Numbered from the stretch's first letter, positions 26,043 to 37,357 are shown. The stretch: DNA of 64,000 bases from Purpureocillium takamizusanense (GCF_022605165.1 NC_063076.1:1488001-1552000), one strand, 5' to 3'. Translations and numbers: made by a program. Notes: generated by a model from the letters alone, not told the origin.

Positions 26043-27826
26043 CACCTACCTACCCAGGAGCTCTCCTGCTGTCTCCATTCCATTGCAGACAGCTGTCCGA
26101 GTTGCTAACCTATTACCGTACCCGGGGACAGCCCCTAGCGGGAGCGTGAGGTGCCTACCCTCCTGGTTCGTGCCAGCCATCCCTCCCCCTGGGAAGGTAA
26201 GGTAGGCAACGGGACCTCGTCGATGGCAACGGCAGCGCTGCCAACGACCACCACCACCCACAAGCCGCGACACTAGGACGGCGAGACGGCCAATGCAGCC
26301 CTGCTGCTGGGACTAACGGCATTTCTCGAGCGTGGAAAGTGTCCCGGAGGCCCGGCGCGCTGTTACCCTCCTCGCTGCGCCCAGCCACTGGGTCCATCGA
26401 GCTCGGCCCTGGGGCACCATCCATTGAGCCAACTGCTCGCGCGCCTCTCTGCGCGGCGCTTGCGCTTGAGGTGCGCCTGAGGTAACCGCTCCTTTTGGGT
26501 TCTCGCTCGCCTCGCCTGGGCCATCTGATCCTCTTTGGTCTACCTGGTACCTTGACATCCTCGCCCACACACCAGGCCGCTCACTCACTCACGCTCGCTC
26601 CCTCCTTGTCGACAACACACGCACACGCGCAAAAACAGCCTTGGACTCAGGCGCACCCACACACTCCACGCACTTCTGGTCTTGCCCAATATTTGTCAAT
26701 ATTAAGACCGCCCTCCCCCCTTTCCTCCTGGTTGCTCGCCAATCTCTCCTCTGCGTCCGAAACTAGGCCACTGATTCCCATGATCTGAACCTATTGAGTT
26801 TCAGTCTCCGGGTGTCGTCCAAGTTCTCATGACTCTCTGCTTTACTCTTACTCAGCGAATTTCTCCTGTTGATGCAGTTGTGCCGCGGACCCAGGAGCTT
26901 GGCGACGCTGTGAGTTCTGGATAACCCCAAGACCACCGCTGAACTGCCACGGAGCCATCTTTCGGCTGAAGCACCATTCGAAAAACTGTGTGCCGGCAGT
27001 CATAGTCACATTGACCAGCTGTCGTGTCTCTTAGCTCGATCTGAAACTACAGGCGAACCTCATCGGCATCGGCAGCTATCCCCAGCATACAAAGAGCCAG
27101 CGAGGCCGAGGTGCCATTGTTCCCGGTAGGCATGCTCTCTCCTTTCCCGCTTGTCATTGGCCCTAAAAATGCGGTTACAATTCCTTCAAATTCTGTCACT
27201 GCACCTATTTGGGTATGCTGCCCGCGACTGGATCCCAGTTCGAGCAGCTCATCAATCTACGACGTCTCGACTGCACGGTGGTCGGGCTCTGGATGGCTTT
27301 GCTCTCCGAATATGCGTCTTTCGTTTTCCGGACTCCGACTACTATTCGGTTACGCGCCCCTATACAGCCACGAATGATTCGCCGAACACAGTGGATCATC
27401 GCACACTCTCGGCGGCATGTCTATCGCCATCCAAGAATCAGTGCATGTTTGATCCGAGGTTACAGTCTCTTGGACCACGGTTGAGGCCCTGCCTAGTGTC
27501 GTTAAGAATCCCTTTGTCCATAATATTCGATACCTGTTACCCGCTCCACCAGCGCGGTAAAAGGTAACCCCGTCCACGCAGCGTTCGAAATGTAACAGCA
27601 CTTACAACTTGGAGCCTCGCACCACAAGCTTTATTTGTTAAATCCAGAGGACTCTAGCTAATACTAAAACAAGGTCGAGCCTATCTTATTAACTTTTAGA
27701 ATTTCTCAAGGGCGGAAGACGCTTCAGACACCACCTGCCGCAGTCACCACTGGTTGACATACATTAAATTTGTCAAAGTACACAAGGTTCCCAAGAGCCG
27801 CCAGGACGATAATTGGGGTTGTCAAG

Positions 27827-29159
27827 ATGTCCGAACAGTCGTGAGTGTGCTCTCTCTGCAGGCGAGGCTCCGCGCTCGAATGGCTGATGCTGAAGCCTCC
27901 ACAGTCACCAGGTTTCCTTGCCGCCTTCAACCCAACAACCACAGGGGTATTGGGCACATGGGCGATACTACGGGAATTGGAGACCTGGCAAGTACCTGGT
28001 CCCGATCGATGCAGTGAGCCAAACCTCGTCTTCGCTGTGCTAGCCGGGAACATGAAGCTGAAAAGGGTGTCAAGGAGGAGCTCAATAGGCTCGACATATT
28101 TCACAAGTTCTTTCTCGTGGCTCGGGACGATGCCTTGTCCGTCTGCAATCTCAACATCGACCGCCCAATCAGGATCCTGGATCTGGGGACGGGAACAGGC
28201 ATATGGGCGATCAATGTTTGCGAAGAGTAAGAATCGCTTACGCGCCTTCCGAGACGGTCTGGTATTCTGACAGCTCGTAGATCTGAGAAAATTCCTGAGG
28301 TCATGGCGGTCGACCTCAACCGCATCCAACCAAATTTGTTGGTGACAGAACCTACAGCTGCAAGGGGCCGTGTGCTAACCGAGTTCAGCATCCCCCGCGG
28401 CATGATTACTGTACAATTCGATATCGAAGACCCTTCCTGGAACGATCTTTTGTGGCAGTGCGATCTTGTACACCTGAGGACACTCTTGGGCAGTATCCAC
28501 AATCCGTGTTGGCCTACCATATACCGGAACATTTTTCAGTGTGTTTGTCGCTGGGACATCATTGTGCGCTTGCATCTAACCATTCTTAGGCATCTGACAC
28601 CCGGGACGGGCTGTCTCGAGCAGGTTGAGATTGACTGGTCCCCTCGATGGGATGAGAATAGCGAGGTGCCTCCAAACTCAGCGCTCAAGGAATGGGCCGA
28701 CAGACTTCTCGCGGCCTTGGATCGCTGCAACCGGAACGCGAGAATCCTGCCGCGGGAAACCAGGCGAATGATTGAGCAAGCTGGCTTCGTCGATTTCGAG
28801 GAGCGGACCATCCGATGCTACGTGAACCCATGGTCCCCCGTTCAGAAAGAGCGGGAGGCGGCTAAGTGGTTCAACTTGGGCCTCAGGCAGTCTCTGGAAG
28901 CCATGGGTCTGATGCCCATGATAGAACAGCTGGGCATGACAGCGGAGCAGGTGAGGGACCTTTGCAGCCGTGTAGTGGAAGAAAACACGAAGCTTCGGTA
29001 TCACGGTTACTGCACAATGTGAGTTTAGAATAATGTTCCCTCAGTCCCTGGCCTTGTTGCTAACTTCTGTCGAGGTACATTTGGACAGCAAGAAGACCGG
29101 GGAACGCTGGTCACGGCGGTGCGCCTCAAGCAGTGCCTTCGCAGACCGGCCGTATGTAG
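27827..29159 (+). CDS. LaeA/UMTA-like SAM-dependent methyltransferase
   Basis: Seven exons (27827-27840, 27905-28013, 28075-28226, 28281-28337, 28389-28538, 28590-29018, 29075-29159) join in frame to 331 residues. Introns are 51-64 nt, several with clear branch sites (GCTAAC, GCTGA). The family signature [17 protein letters not shown] is followed across an intron by [19 protein letters not shown]. The SAM-binding motif [14 protein letters not shown], lies at residues 75-88. Downstream are [38 protein letters not shown] and the terminal [16 protein letters not shown], all typical of UMTA-type relatives of the secondary-metabolism regulator LaeA. LaeA itself works with velvet proteins; whether this paralogue does, or modifies a metabolite, is unknown. 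Exons look less GC-rich than the housekeeping genes. No biosynthetic cluster surrounds it. Exon 1 (14 nt) and the exon 4 donor (GTTGGT) are the least certain calls. Confidence 0.85.
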
Positions 29160-31568
29160 GCATCTGCGTCCAGGCCCAGTCCCGAACACTGACATTTCAG
29201 CTCTCGTCAAGACTTAGCTCCAGCAAATGGGGCCTCCATGATCAAAATCTTAGGCACTTGACGCCTCTGTCCGCCACTGTCCTGAACTAGAGATGGAAGT
29301 AGCGAAAGCCGTTTCACCCAGTGCCTTTGAGGATTTCCGACGCAAACCCCTCTCCGTCTTGCCAATAGGTCTGTCATGATGACGACCTGAAGAGGGCAAA
29401 TTCGGGCCGCATCGGATGCGGTGGTCATGTCGCAGGACAGTCGGAGCACCTGACGCTTCGGCTCGGAACGTTCCCCAGCGGGGGGCGGCGCACCATACCG
29501 CACCCGGCCAGACAATGGTCACTCAGTCCTAAGCAGTGGAATGGAATGGCCGTCGCTCGCCCACCAGAAGTGTGGCTGAAGCTGAGCGGTCCGACGCTTA
29601 CTGCCAACATCGATAAGGAGAATCCTACGGCCTGGTCACGGTTAACTCGTCTGAATGGTGGAGTCCTGAGCATCCACACGGCCGCTGTCAGACAAAGATG
29701 GCAGACGCTGGGTCGACGAGGGATGCCGGATTTAGAGATGGAAGTGTTGGACTCGTTTGATTTGAAATTCGTCCGCCTCGAGCGCTGCGCCTCGGCACGG
29801 CGGCGAGGCAGAAAGTGCAAGCATGTATTACCAGATCTAGGGTGTCATGGACGGCGCTGAGAGGATTCCCTGTCGAGCGAGCACCTACAGTTGCCATCGT
29901 GACCCTGTTCCAGCAGTGGGTCTTTCCAGGTTGCCTTTGCTCCATCCATGATACCGTTGCATTCTAACACTGTGTGTGCGGGCCCCCCGCCCATTAAACG
30001 TATACTTATTCTCAAACCTCGACGAGCCGGAGTATTTCTTGCTGCGTGTTTGAAAATTCCGTCGTTTTCCCGATGTTCGGAGAGGCGTGAGAGGTTGCAG
30101 GCTTTGTGCGGTGAAGCCAACGACGTTCATGTGCAGGCTGCCTACTAAGCAGGCGGGCCGCTCCGGGCGTTGATTGAAACCCACCTCATCACCTTAGTAC
30201 GGAAGCTGGAGCCCTAGTCGGTGGCCCCAGGGTCGCGTTTCAGCGCCCTCGCACAGTTAGAACTAGCGTGCCGCGCGACCATGCTTGCCGCTGACACGCG
30301 CCTGGACGGGCCCTGGGCCGCGGGTGGGGAGCATATTGATTTTGAAAAGAGGGCAAAAAGAGCTCTTATCTGTCTCTCGGCTGCGCGCGCGCGCGCGCGT
30401 GCACGGTAAGCAGGTAATAAGCAGCAGGTAGTCCGCGGTGGTCGTCGGTCGTCGGTCGTCGTTCGCCCACAGACGCACCCCCTCCCCCTCCTCCGCGTTA
30501 GGTAGTAAGCCCCGTTTTCTTCGGTTGAACTGGGGCTTTTTTTACTAGTAGTAGCAGTAGTAGTACTTGCTCTCCTTTTGGGTTCTTTTTTTGGGTTTTG
30601 TGTTCGAAACCAACACGGTACTACGTGCGTTGGGCGTTGGGCGTTGGGCCAACAGCGAACGGACGAGGCAGGCGCGGCGCGGCGGCGGCTACTGAGGTAC
30701 GAAGGTACTGTGGTGTGGAGGAGGTACCTTACGTACGGGGAGAGACGAGGGTGGGTGGGTTGGTGCGGGAGGGACGGACGGCCGCTTCAGGCATGTACCT
30801 GGCAGGCAACCTTGGCAAGGTACGAAGTACATACCTCAGGGCCGTGTGGTACTAACTTTTTGGTGGAGGCGGGTAGGTAGTTTTGGGCGCGCGCGCCAGC
30901 CAGGGGGGGGGGCGGCCAGGACCTGGAACCGAAGGGAGGGAGGGAGTGGAGGCCCACATGGAAGAAGGCGGCGGCGGCGGAACATCAGTCGACTGGCATG
31001 GAAGGCCTCAAGTCTTGACATGATACTAACGAACGAACTTGCCGACCGTGGGCGTGATGACAGCGACACCTGAACTCTCTGTAAGCTCATGTCGGCGACC
31101 GCGACATGCTTCCGAAGCAGATGAATCCTTTTGCACATAAACATAGCGGGAACTTGTCTTCGTTCATCCGCGGAGAAGCCCTCGCCTTCGTATTGGATTC
31201 ATTCCTCCACAGTCGGTGACGCGACCCGCCATGATTGCTATGCATCTGATGTACAGTAGTAGTTCACACAAAGGAAAAAGATAGAAACAAACAGGTACAA
31301 GGCCCTGCAGTTTGCGCATCCCGGCAAGGATGGCACCATCGCTCGCCCTCGTCCTCCTCGCCCCGGGGATGCAGTGTCAGGAAGTGGTGACAATCCGCCC
31401 TGTACTGCCGTCTCGCGCCATGATGTGCACATCAACCCAGGAACTGTCTATTTTTTTTTTTTGCGACCCAGTCCTCCTCGTCTATCCAGCCAGAGTCTCT
31501 TATACGGAGTAATCGGCACTCGCAGAGCTCTCGGCTCTGTGGTCCCTCACTTTTGGCGACACGACCGC
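29160..31568. other. Intergenic region after the methyltransferase
   Basis: These 2.4 kb contain no supported gene. A frame of about 100 codons at 29546-29860 (+) begins with MAVARPPEVWLKLSG but has no recognisable motif, so I leave it out. The part from 30400 to 30860 is rich in GTAC and contains a GCGC run near 30385-30400. Confidence 0.55.
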
Positions 31569-32291
31569 TTAGTGGTGGGCGGTCTCGCCGTGGTAGCCGA
31601 CGAGCTTGAGGCGGCCAATCATCTCGCCAACGGTGAAGAAGCCGAGACACTCAGCCAGGATGACGCCGCCAGTGGCCAGCTGCGCGGTGCTGAGGCTGCG
31701 GACGGACTGGAGGAGGTTGGCGGGAGCCTGGAAGATGGTGCCAGTCTGGATGGAGCGCCACAGGTTCTGGTAGTAGGTCTGGAAGGTGGCCATGGAACTG
31801 ATCGCGCGAGTTGTCAGTACATGATCCAAATGAACCTTTCGCAGTGAGCAAGGCGCTTACGGAGGGCTCATCTTCTGGCCCTGGAACACGAGCTTGCCGA
31901 GCTCCAGGCCGACCTTGGAGTAGTAGACGACGAAGGGGGTTTGCCCTGCACAAGAAACCTGTCAGCATGATCCATTGACCCTCAATGGACGCACAGCAGG
32001 CGCAATTCGAAGCGGCCGTCCAATCCTTGTGGAAGACGTACGCTCAACAAAGGCAATGGCCTTGCCAGTGCGCCCGCCGATGCGGCCCAGGGCGTTGGTG
32101 ACGCCCTTGGCCGCGCCGGCGATGGCAGGGCCGGCAGCGCTCGTCACGCGCGAGAGGCCCTGCTGAGCCTTACTGGCGGTGTCCTTGGCAGCCTCGGTGG
32201 CCTTGCTGGCGGCAGTGCTCTCGAAGCGGCGCGAGGCCATCCGGAGCGCCGGCGAGCGGAGCATGGGGCGGGCGAGGGTCGAGACAGCCAT
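31569..32291 (-). CDS. atp20: Mitochondrial ATP synthase subunit g
   Basis: Minus-strand exons 32291-32042, 31945-31861 and 31797-31569 join to 187 residues. The N-terminus is a mitochondrial presequence-like stretch with regularly placed Arg and Ser (MAVSTLARPMLRSPALRMAS). An Ala-rich helix follows, then the family core QTPFVVYYSKVGLELGKLVF across the first junction and SMATFQTYYQNLWRS after the second. The C-terminus has the single membrane helix (QLATGGVILAECLGFFTVGE) with its glycine spacing. Subunit g sits in the membrane part of complex V in the inner mitochondrial membrane and supports enzyme dimers and cristae shape. It lies 646 bases downstream of the L-arabinitol dehydrogenase gene on the same strand. 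I consider this identification secure. Confidence 0.92.
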
Positions 32292-32937
32292 TGTGTCCGT
32301 CGAATTGGGCGCTGCACGGGGGGGATTGTTCGTCGGCGGCAGCGGGGGGGAGATGCGGCGGTCGAGCGCTCCGACACGGATTGAGCTGGGCTCTGCGATG
32401 GAGGATGGTGGTGCGAGTTGCGTGGACGGCGAACGATGTCGGCTCGGCTGGAGGACTGAGGGAGAAAAAAGCTCCGTGTCGGGAAGATTCGTGAGCGGAG
32501 TTGATCCGATATGGCGCTTAGCCTGTTTGGGACGGTGGCCAGGCACGCCGCTTTGCTTGTCGTTGCTCGTGAAGACAGGCAGGTACGTACCTGGTCGGTG
32601 TTCCCTCAACAGCAGCCACGATCTCAACGCAACTTGTCAGTTTTCACTCGAGCATTTACTACACTGAAAATTTGCACGATGGCGCTCCAGAGGCATCTTA
32701 CGACGGGGAGTTGTGTTCGCCGCATCGATTCCTCTACGGCGCTCGACCATTGAGCACGAATTGTGCTCACCAGTCACCACCTACGATGCACCTTGTCATA
32801 GTCCCAGCGCACCAGCTCGTTGCCAGGAGCCAAAAGACTCAAATTTGTTCTCGTTGCCATGACCTTGGCCTTCATTATCTGGGCCGATATTCGTTACAAT
32901 GCATGCCGTTTCATCCCATGTTCTTGACACCCTCCAA
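32292..32937. other. Intergenic region between two minus-strand genes
   Basis: It holds the promoter of the ATP synthase g gene and the 3' end of the dehydrogenase gene. No coding sequence was seen. Confidence 0.6.
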
Positions 32938-34150
32938 CTAGTCGAGGCTCTGTATCTGAACCTTTATAGCACCGCTCTTGGGATCCGCCGACGTCTCAAA
33001 TGCCTTGAGCGCATCCTCCAGCTTGAAGCGATGCGTGACGAGTCTCGCCAAATCAATGACGCCGCTCTCTACGAGCCGGATCGCCCGAGGCCAGGTGTTG
33101 CAGTACCGGTACTGCAGCTGAATATCGACCTCGCGGACGCTGGCGCGCATGAAGGGGATGTTGATCTCGTTCTTACCCACGCCGATGATGAAGACCTTGC
33201 CGCCAAACTTGGTGGCCCAGATGGCAGAGGCAATGCTGCTCTCGACGCCTGTACACTCCATTGTGATGGCAGGCTCGACGCCGCCAAAGGACTGGACAAT
33301 GGCCTTGGCCGAGTCCTCGGCGGACATCTTTTCCACCTTGTGCGTGATGACGCGCGGGCAGAGCTCCTTTGCAAAGGCGAGACGGCTCTCTGAGATGTCC
33401 GTGACGACAATCGGGCACGCGCCGGCCGCAGCGCAGCACAGCAGGGTTACCAGACCAATGGGCCCGGCGCCGCACACCAGGACAGGATCTCCGAGCTGGA
33501 TGTTGGCTCGCTGCATCCCCGCGAGAGCCACGCTCAAGGGTTCGAGGAGCGAGCCGTTTTCGTACGACATGTTGCCAATTTTGTGACACCACACCGCAGG
33601 GTGGTTGACGTACCGCCGCAGCAGACCGGGTACCGGCGGCGTGGAGAGGAAGGCGACATTCTCGCAGCCGTTGTAGCGGCCCGTCAAGCAAGGTTCACAG
33701 GCGTTGCAAATGACGTTGGGCTCCACGGCTACCCGGTCGCCGACCTTGAGGTGCTTTACGGACGGATGCACGGCGATGACGTCGCCAGCAGATTCGTGGC
33801 CGAGGATGTGGTCGCCCTCGACGATCATGGGGCCGATGCAGCCTGCATGCCAAAAATGAACGTCGGAGCTTGAGGCTCTGTTAGCACACGCGCTCTCTTT
33901 TGCGGAGGCAGATGCAACGAAATCGATGATGGACTCACCCGCAGATGCCGGTACTGCGAATCGCAACGGTAACCTCGCCGGGTTTCAGGTCGGCGCCAGA
34001 TTTGACGCTCTCCGCGGTAGGCTCGGCGGCATTGATCCACAGGTCATGCTTGGGATTGGTGTAGACGCCAATGTTGGGCTTCAGGGACAAGGCGACACCG
34101 GCGCCGTTGGAGTTGTCGGCGGAGGCACCGTCCGTCGCTGATGGCGGCAT
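32938..34150 (-). CDS. lad1: L-arabinitol 4-dehydrogenase
   Basis: Exons 34150-33939 and 33868-32938 give 380 residues, close to the characterised Trichoderma enzyme. The splice joins STGICG to [13 protein letters not shown], restoring the catalytic zinc site; GHESAG follows. The structural zinc lobe is [15 protein letters not shown]. The Rossmann motif is GAGPIGL, and the second strand ends in TDISESR, where the Asp is the expected determinant for NAD+ rather than NADP+. The C-terminus is [20 protein letters not shown]. The enzyme oxidises L-arabinitol to L-xylulose in fungal L-arabinose catabolism, in the cytosol. Sorbitol and xylitol dehydrogenases are close relatives, but the sequence follows the arabinitol branch. 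Candidate carbon-catabolite and TATA elements lie upstream. Confidence 0.93.
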
Positions 34151-34202
34151 GACGACGGCGAGATGTGTGAGGGGTGTGCGTCTTGAGTGGTCGACGGATC
34201 TA

Positions 34203-34208
34203 GCGGGG
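34203..34208 (+). promoter_or_regulatory. Candidate CreA/Cre1-type site upstream of lad1
   Basis: GCGGGG fits the SYGGRG consensus of the carbon-catabolite repressor. It lies about 55 bases before the lad1 start codon. Such short sites are frequent by chance in GC-rich DNA. Confidence 0.3.
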
Positions 34209-34355
34209 GTTTCTGCGTCTCTGACACCAGCAGGATGGATTTATTGCCTTGTCAACGGCAGTGGGAACGAGCTGCTGACGACGGGACGGAACGCGACAAG
34301 GCGGTATGACGAGCGAGCTTCTCCAGGACGGTGAGAGGTCCTGGAGAGTCGGGCT

Positions 34356-34363
34356 CTATATAA
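34356..34363 (-). promoter_or_regulatory. TATA-like element of lad1
   Basis: The minus strand reads TTTATATAG here, about 210 bases upstream of the lad1 start codon. It is the clearest TATA-like sequence in the gap. Confidence 0.5.
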
Positions 34364-34734
34364 ACAAACGGGGAGCTTCAGCGGCAGAGGTCGAATGTGA
34401 CCCTCACTCAACCTCTGCAACAAGTCAATCCCCCGCGTCCAACGCAGAGAGAGGCTTCGGGGCAGTGTGGGGTTGGGCGGGACTAGAAACTACGGGCCTA
34501 AATTCGGTGGACCTGAGCCCGAGCATTGTCGACTCAAATCCGGTTCTTCTGCCGCGCCAATCACGGCGAACTCGCCGACGTTGACACCCTCTGCCCGTCC
34601 GTCGCCCTCCCTCCCAGCAGCCGGTCACGCGGACGGAGCTGTCCCGCACGAGTGCGCGAGCCAAACTGCATGATTCCGAAGCGCCGCCGAGACCCTGCAT
34701 CGGCGGCGACGAAATGCCAAGCGCACGAACAGGG

Positions 34735-34800
34735 CAGGGCAGAGCAGGTCAGGGCTGAAGCAGGGCAGAGCAGGGCCGGGCTGAAGCAGGGCAGGGCCAG
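34735..34800. repeat. 26-base tandem repeat, about 2.5 copies
   Basis: The unit CAGGGCAGAGCAGG plus GGGCTGAAG occurs at 34735-34760 and 34761-34786 with two mismatches, followed by a partial copy to 34800. It is intergenic and followed by a poly-C tract near 34837. Confidence 0.8.
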
Positions 34801-36884
34801 GCAGAGAGAGGCCGAGAGCGAGCGTCAAACAAAAACCCCCCCCCCCGGCTTCGTGTGCTCGCCGTCAGCCAATCGATCTTCCCAGTCGGGGCACGAAGTG
34901 GCTCGAAACGGCAGTCATGCGGACGTCCAAATGGCGGGGAACGCGCAGGCGTCTTCGCGACCCTGATTCTCCAACTCGCGTGCGGTGCCTGCGGACGTGA
35001 CCCGGCTGAATGGGTGATGCACACAGCCTGAACGAGCAGTCGATGGGCCGCGGTACTGGCGAGGCGACGTGCCGACAGGCGATGCCGCCGGTACCTGGTT
35101 GCGGTTGTCGAGGGTCCGGGGATCCCGGACAAAGGCCCGTCGGGGAGTTCGGAGGCGGCGCCGAACCCGCCCGCACTCTGCCGGCCGGACAGCCGCCCCG
35201 CCAACAGCAGCAGCACCGCCCCGATGACTGCACCAGTGCACAACGGCTCCAGGAACTTCCTGCTTCGAATCTCTGATAATTCTTTTCCTTTGGTTGGCTA
35301 GGATCATCGTCTGCCGAGCCAGCACGCCTTCACCACTGCCGCAGCCACGGACACTCGCCCACGGCAGCGAGAGGATTCCCGCTTCGCCTGGCTTCACCTC
35401 GCCTCGCCATCAGTCGGTAATGGCCCAGGCTGCGGCGATCGCCTGACAAGATTCCAAGATCACCTTTCGTGTCGTCTTTAGAACCTCTCCTGATACATTC
35501 GTGCACGGCAGCTCTGGCCCTTTGCTCACTCAATGGAAACACCAAGCACTCCAAAGCAACCGCGGGGCGTGGCTTGCACTCCGCTACTGACACGGGAGGC
35601 CCGCCATATGAGGCGAAGCGAGCAGACCTTACCTCTTTACCAACACGGAGCGCTCGCGAGTCGCATGCCGAGTCCTGGGGAACACCATGCGGTACCCCGG
35701 GCCGGCTCCCGAAGCCGATTCCGGGGCGCGTCGGTAGATTGCACCGTCCGGGACAGAATCAAATCTCAATCGGGGGCTATGGTCATTACCGGAATCACCT
35801 GAGATCAAACGCCGTCCGGCCGTCTAAGAAGAGTCTAAAGAGGACGCCTCAGTTCAGTAGTCGGCTAGCCAGCTACCAAGTACACGGGCCCAAGTTGTGG
35901 TCGATGACCATCCCCTGGGGCCCTGCGATACGTGCTCTCGAGGGCAATGGCTTCCCGGACCCTCAAGCCGCTTGGAGTGAACGAGCGTGGCAAGCAGCTG
36001 GCGCTCTCGCTTTGTATAACATTACAAGTGTCGGGTGTAACGATGACACGAACTGGAGCCGAGTCGAACCGCGTCGAGTCTGCGTTCCCTCAGCTCTCGA
36101 TCTAATACACTGATGATGACACAGCGAGCGTGCGACGGGAGAGCTCGTCGCTAGCGCGACCCATGCTACGGCTGCCCTGCCCGCAGTCGTTTTGGAGTTG
36201 CACATGCGCCCCAGCCTGAAGGCCCCTTGGCAGGGCAGTCTTTGTGTGCATGTCCGCTTCAAAGTTTCGTGCTGCATGGGCTGTCGTAGTGAATGTGACC
36301 GCGAAGGCGGGGGCTCGGCTGATGCGTCGCTTGCTACACGATGAGCCTGCGGTACTTGTGCATCACGGACTAGAAGAAAGGATCTGAAGCTTCTAGTAGC
36401 CCTGTTCCGGGCATTTCAATTACTAGCCACCCTGCTCTATAAAAGTCTTAAGGTTGTTGACGGAGCGCCAAATGCCACGACAACGGGTCCGACTTGATAT
36501 CAACTTCTTCCCCGCCTTTGCCGCGGCATCGGTGGCGCAAGTGCCTCATAAACGTTAAATCGTCAAGGCCCATAACAGCGCCAATATCATGCCGGCAGAG
36601 TTGCCCCTCCAACGCGTGGCTATATTCGAGAGCGTACTCATACATGCGCCATGCAGAACGCCAGTCTCCGCCGCAGCGGCGATGCGTTTGCACGAGAGCG
36701 GGCCTACGAATGCCGAAGACGAGCTGGTGGTGTCATGAGACCGGTGGTTGCTTTGGTTACCCCAAAGAGTTGGTGAGAGTGCTGCAATACCGGATAGCAC
36801 AGTTATCGTGTAGTGTTCTTCTCGTCTTGTCTCCGTTGGCCATGCCATGTCATGCCATGTTATGCTTTTGCCCAATGTACATGC

Positions 36885-37138
36885 TCAGTCACCGACGGAG
36901 ATGACGACTCTGCCCTTGCATTTGCCGTATGAGCAGCACTCTGAAGGGTCCATCTCGCCCTTGAGGATGGCGTCCACCTTGGCCTAGACGGGGAAGCAAG
37001 GTCAGCAATCAGCGTCTGGAGGGAGAAGACAAGGACACGTACCCCTTCACATGGGCCGGTTGGTCCGATGGGAGAAGCGGCGACAAGAGCCAGTGGTGAA
37101 GCCGCCAGGGCAGCGAGCCACAAGCACAAGACCTTCAT
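36885..37138 (-). CDS. Small secreted cysteine-containing protein
   Basis: Exons 37138-37043 and 36983-36885 encode 64 residues; the 59-nt intron ends in TAG and keeps phase 0. The first 20 or so residues form a strong signal peptide (MKVLCLWLAALAASPLALVA) with an expected cleavage after the Ala-rich end. The mature part of about 43 residues has four cysteines: one in GPCEG and three in ECCSYGKC. It ends in a short valine-rich strand (GRVVISVGD). Neither exon alone looks like a gene; the join gives a signal peptide plus a compact Cys-rich tail, which is why I call it. Secretion with two possible disulfides would fit a fungal effector or surface protein, but the function is unknown. Neighbours on the same strand are metabolic and housekeeping genes. 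Confidence 0.72.
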
Positions 37139-37320
37139 GGCGGTGATTTTCGTGCTGTTTTTTCCAAGGCAGTTGGAACTTGGCAGGAGCCGCGCGTAGT
37201 CGTGTGTCCGTATGTGACGAGAGCTAAGCGGCGGCGGCGGCTCGTAATCGCAGCTTTAGAGTCGAGGCTAGCAGATGACGGGGACGAGAATGGTGCGAGA
37301 GTCCTCTGAGTGAGGTATGG

Positions 37321-37357
37321 GGAGGAGGAGGAGGAAGAAGAAGAAGAAGAAGAAGAA
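37321..37357. repeat. (GGA)n/(AAG)n microsatellite
   Basis: GAG units change into AAG units without interruption, about 180 bases upstream of the small secreted protein gene. Confidence 0.85.

Larger units (their letters stand above)
17713..27826. other. Ten-kilobase gene-poor stretch
   Basis: In about 10 kb I found no coding sequence I can support on either strand. Longer frames are compositionally biased and lack conserved motifs, hydrophobic patterns or sensible exon joins. Base composition looks less GC-rich than in the flanking housekeeping exons. Visible structure is limited to nested inverted repeats at 22191-22231, GCACT and CACGCC repeats at 25656-25800, and a TACC-rich patch at 26020-26056. 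Short open stretches at about 26850-27120 resemble nothing I know. I see no transposase or reverse transcriptase remnants. Confidence 0.55.
34151..36884. other. Intergenic region, lad1 promoter side
   Basis: Apart from the candidate lad1 promoter elements I see no gene. A 26-base G-rich unit is repeated at 34735-34800. A 214-codon frame at 35469-36113 (+) has no motif and no codon bias that I can recognise and is not called. Confidence 0.55.

Noticed and set aside
26850..27120. Short open stretches upstream of the methyltransferase gene
   Set aside because: Two open segments could be joined by a short intron, but the result resembles no family and has no start context; left as non-coding.
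28014..28074. Apparent frame breaks in the methyltransferase gene suggesting a pseudogene
   Set aside because: All breaks are explained by introns of 51-64 nt with good donor, branch and acceptor signals, and the spliced protein matches the family end to end.
29546..29860. 104-codon plus-strand frame after the methyltransferase
   Set aside because: It begins with a plausible start but shows no motif and ends in Arg/Lys-rich sequence; evidence is too weak to call.
33539..33550. GGTTCGAGGAGC resembling a tRNA B box
   Set aside because: It lies within lad1 coding sequence and has no acceptor or T-stem pairing.
35469..36113. 214-codon plus-strand frame between lad1 and the secreted protein gene
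   Set aside because: No signal peptide, no membrane helix and no family motif; no supporting splice pattern.
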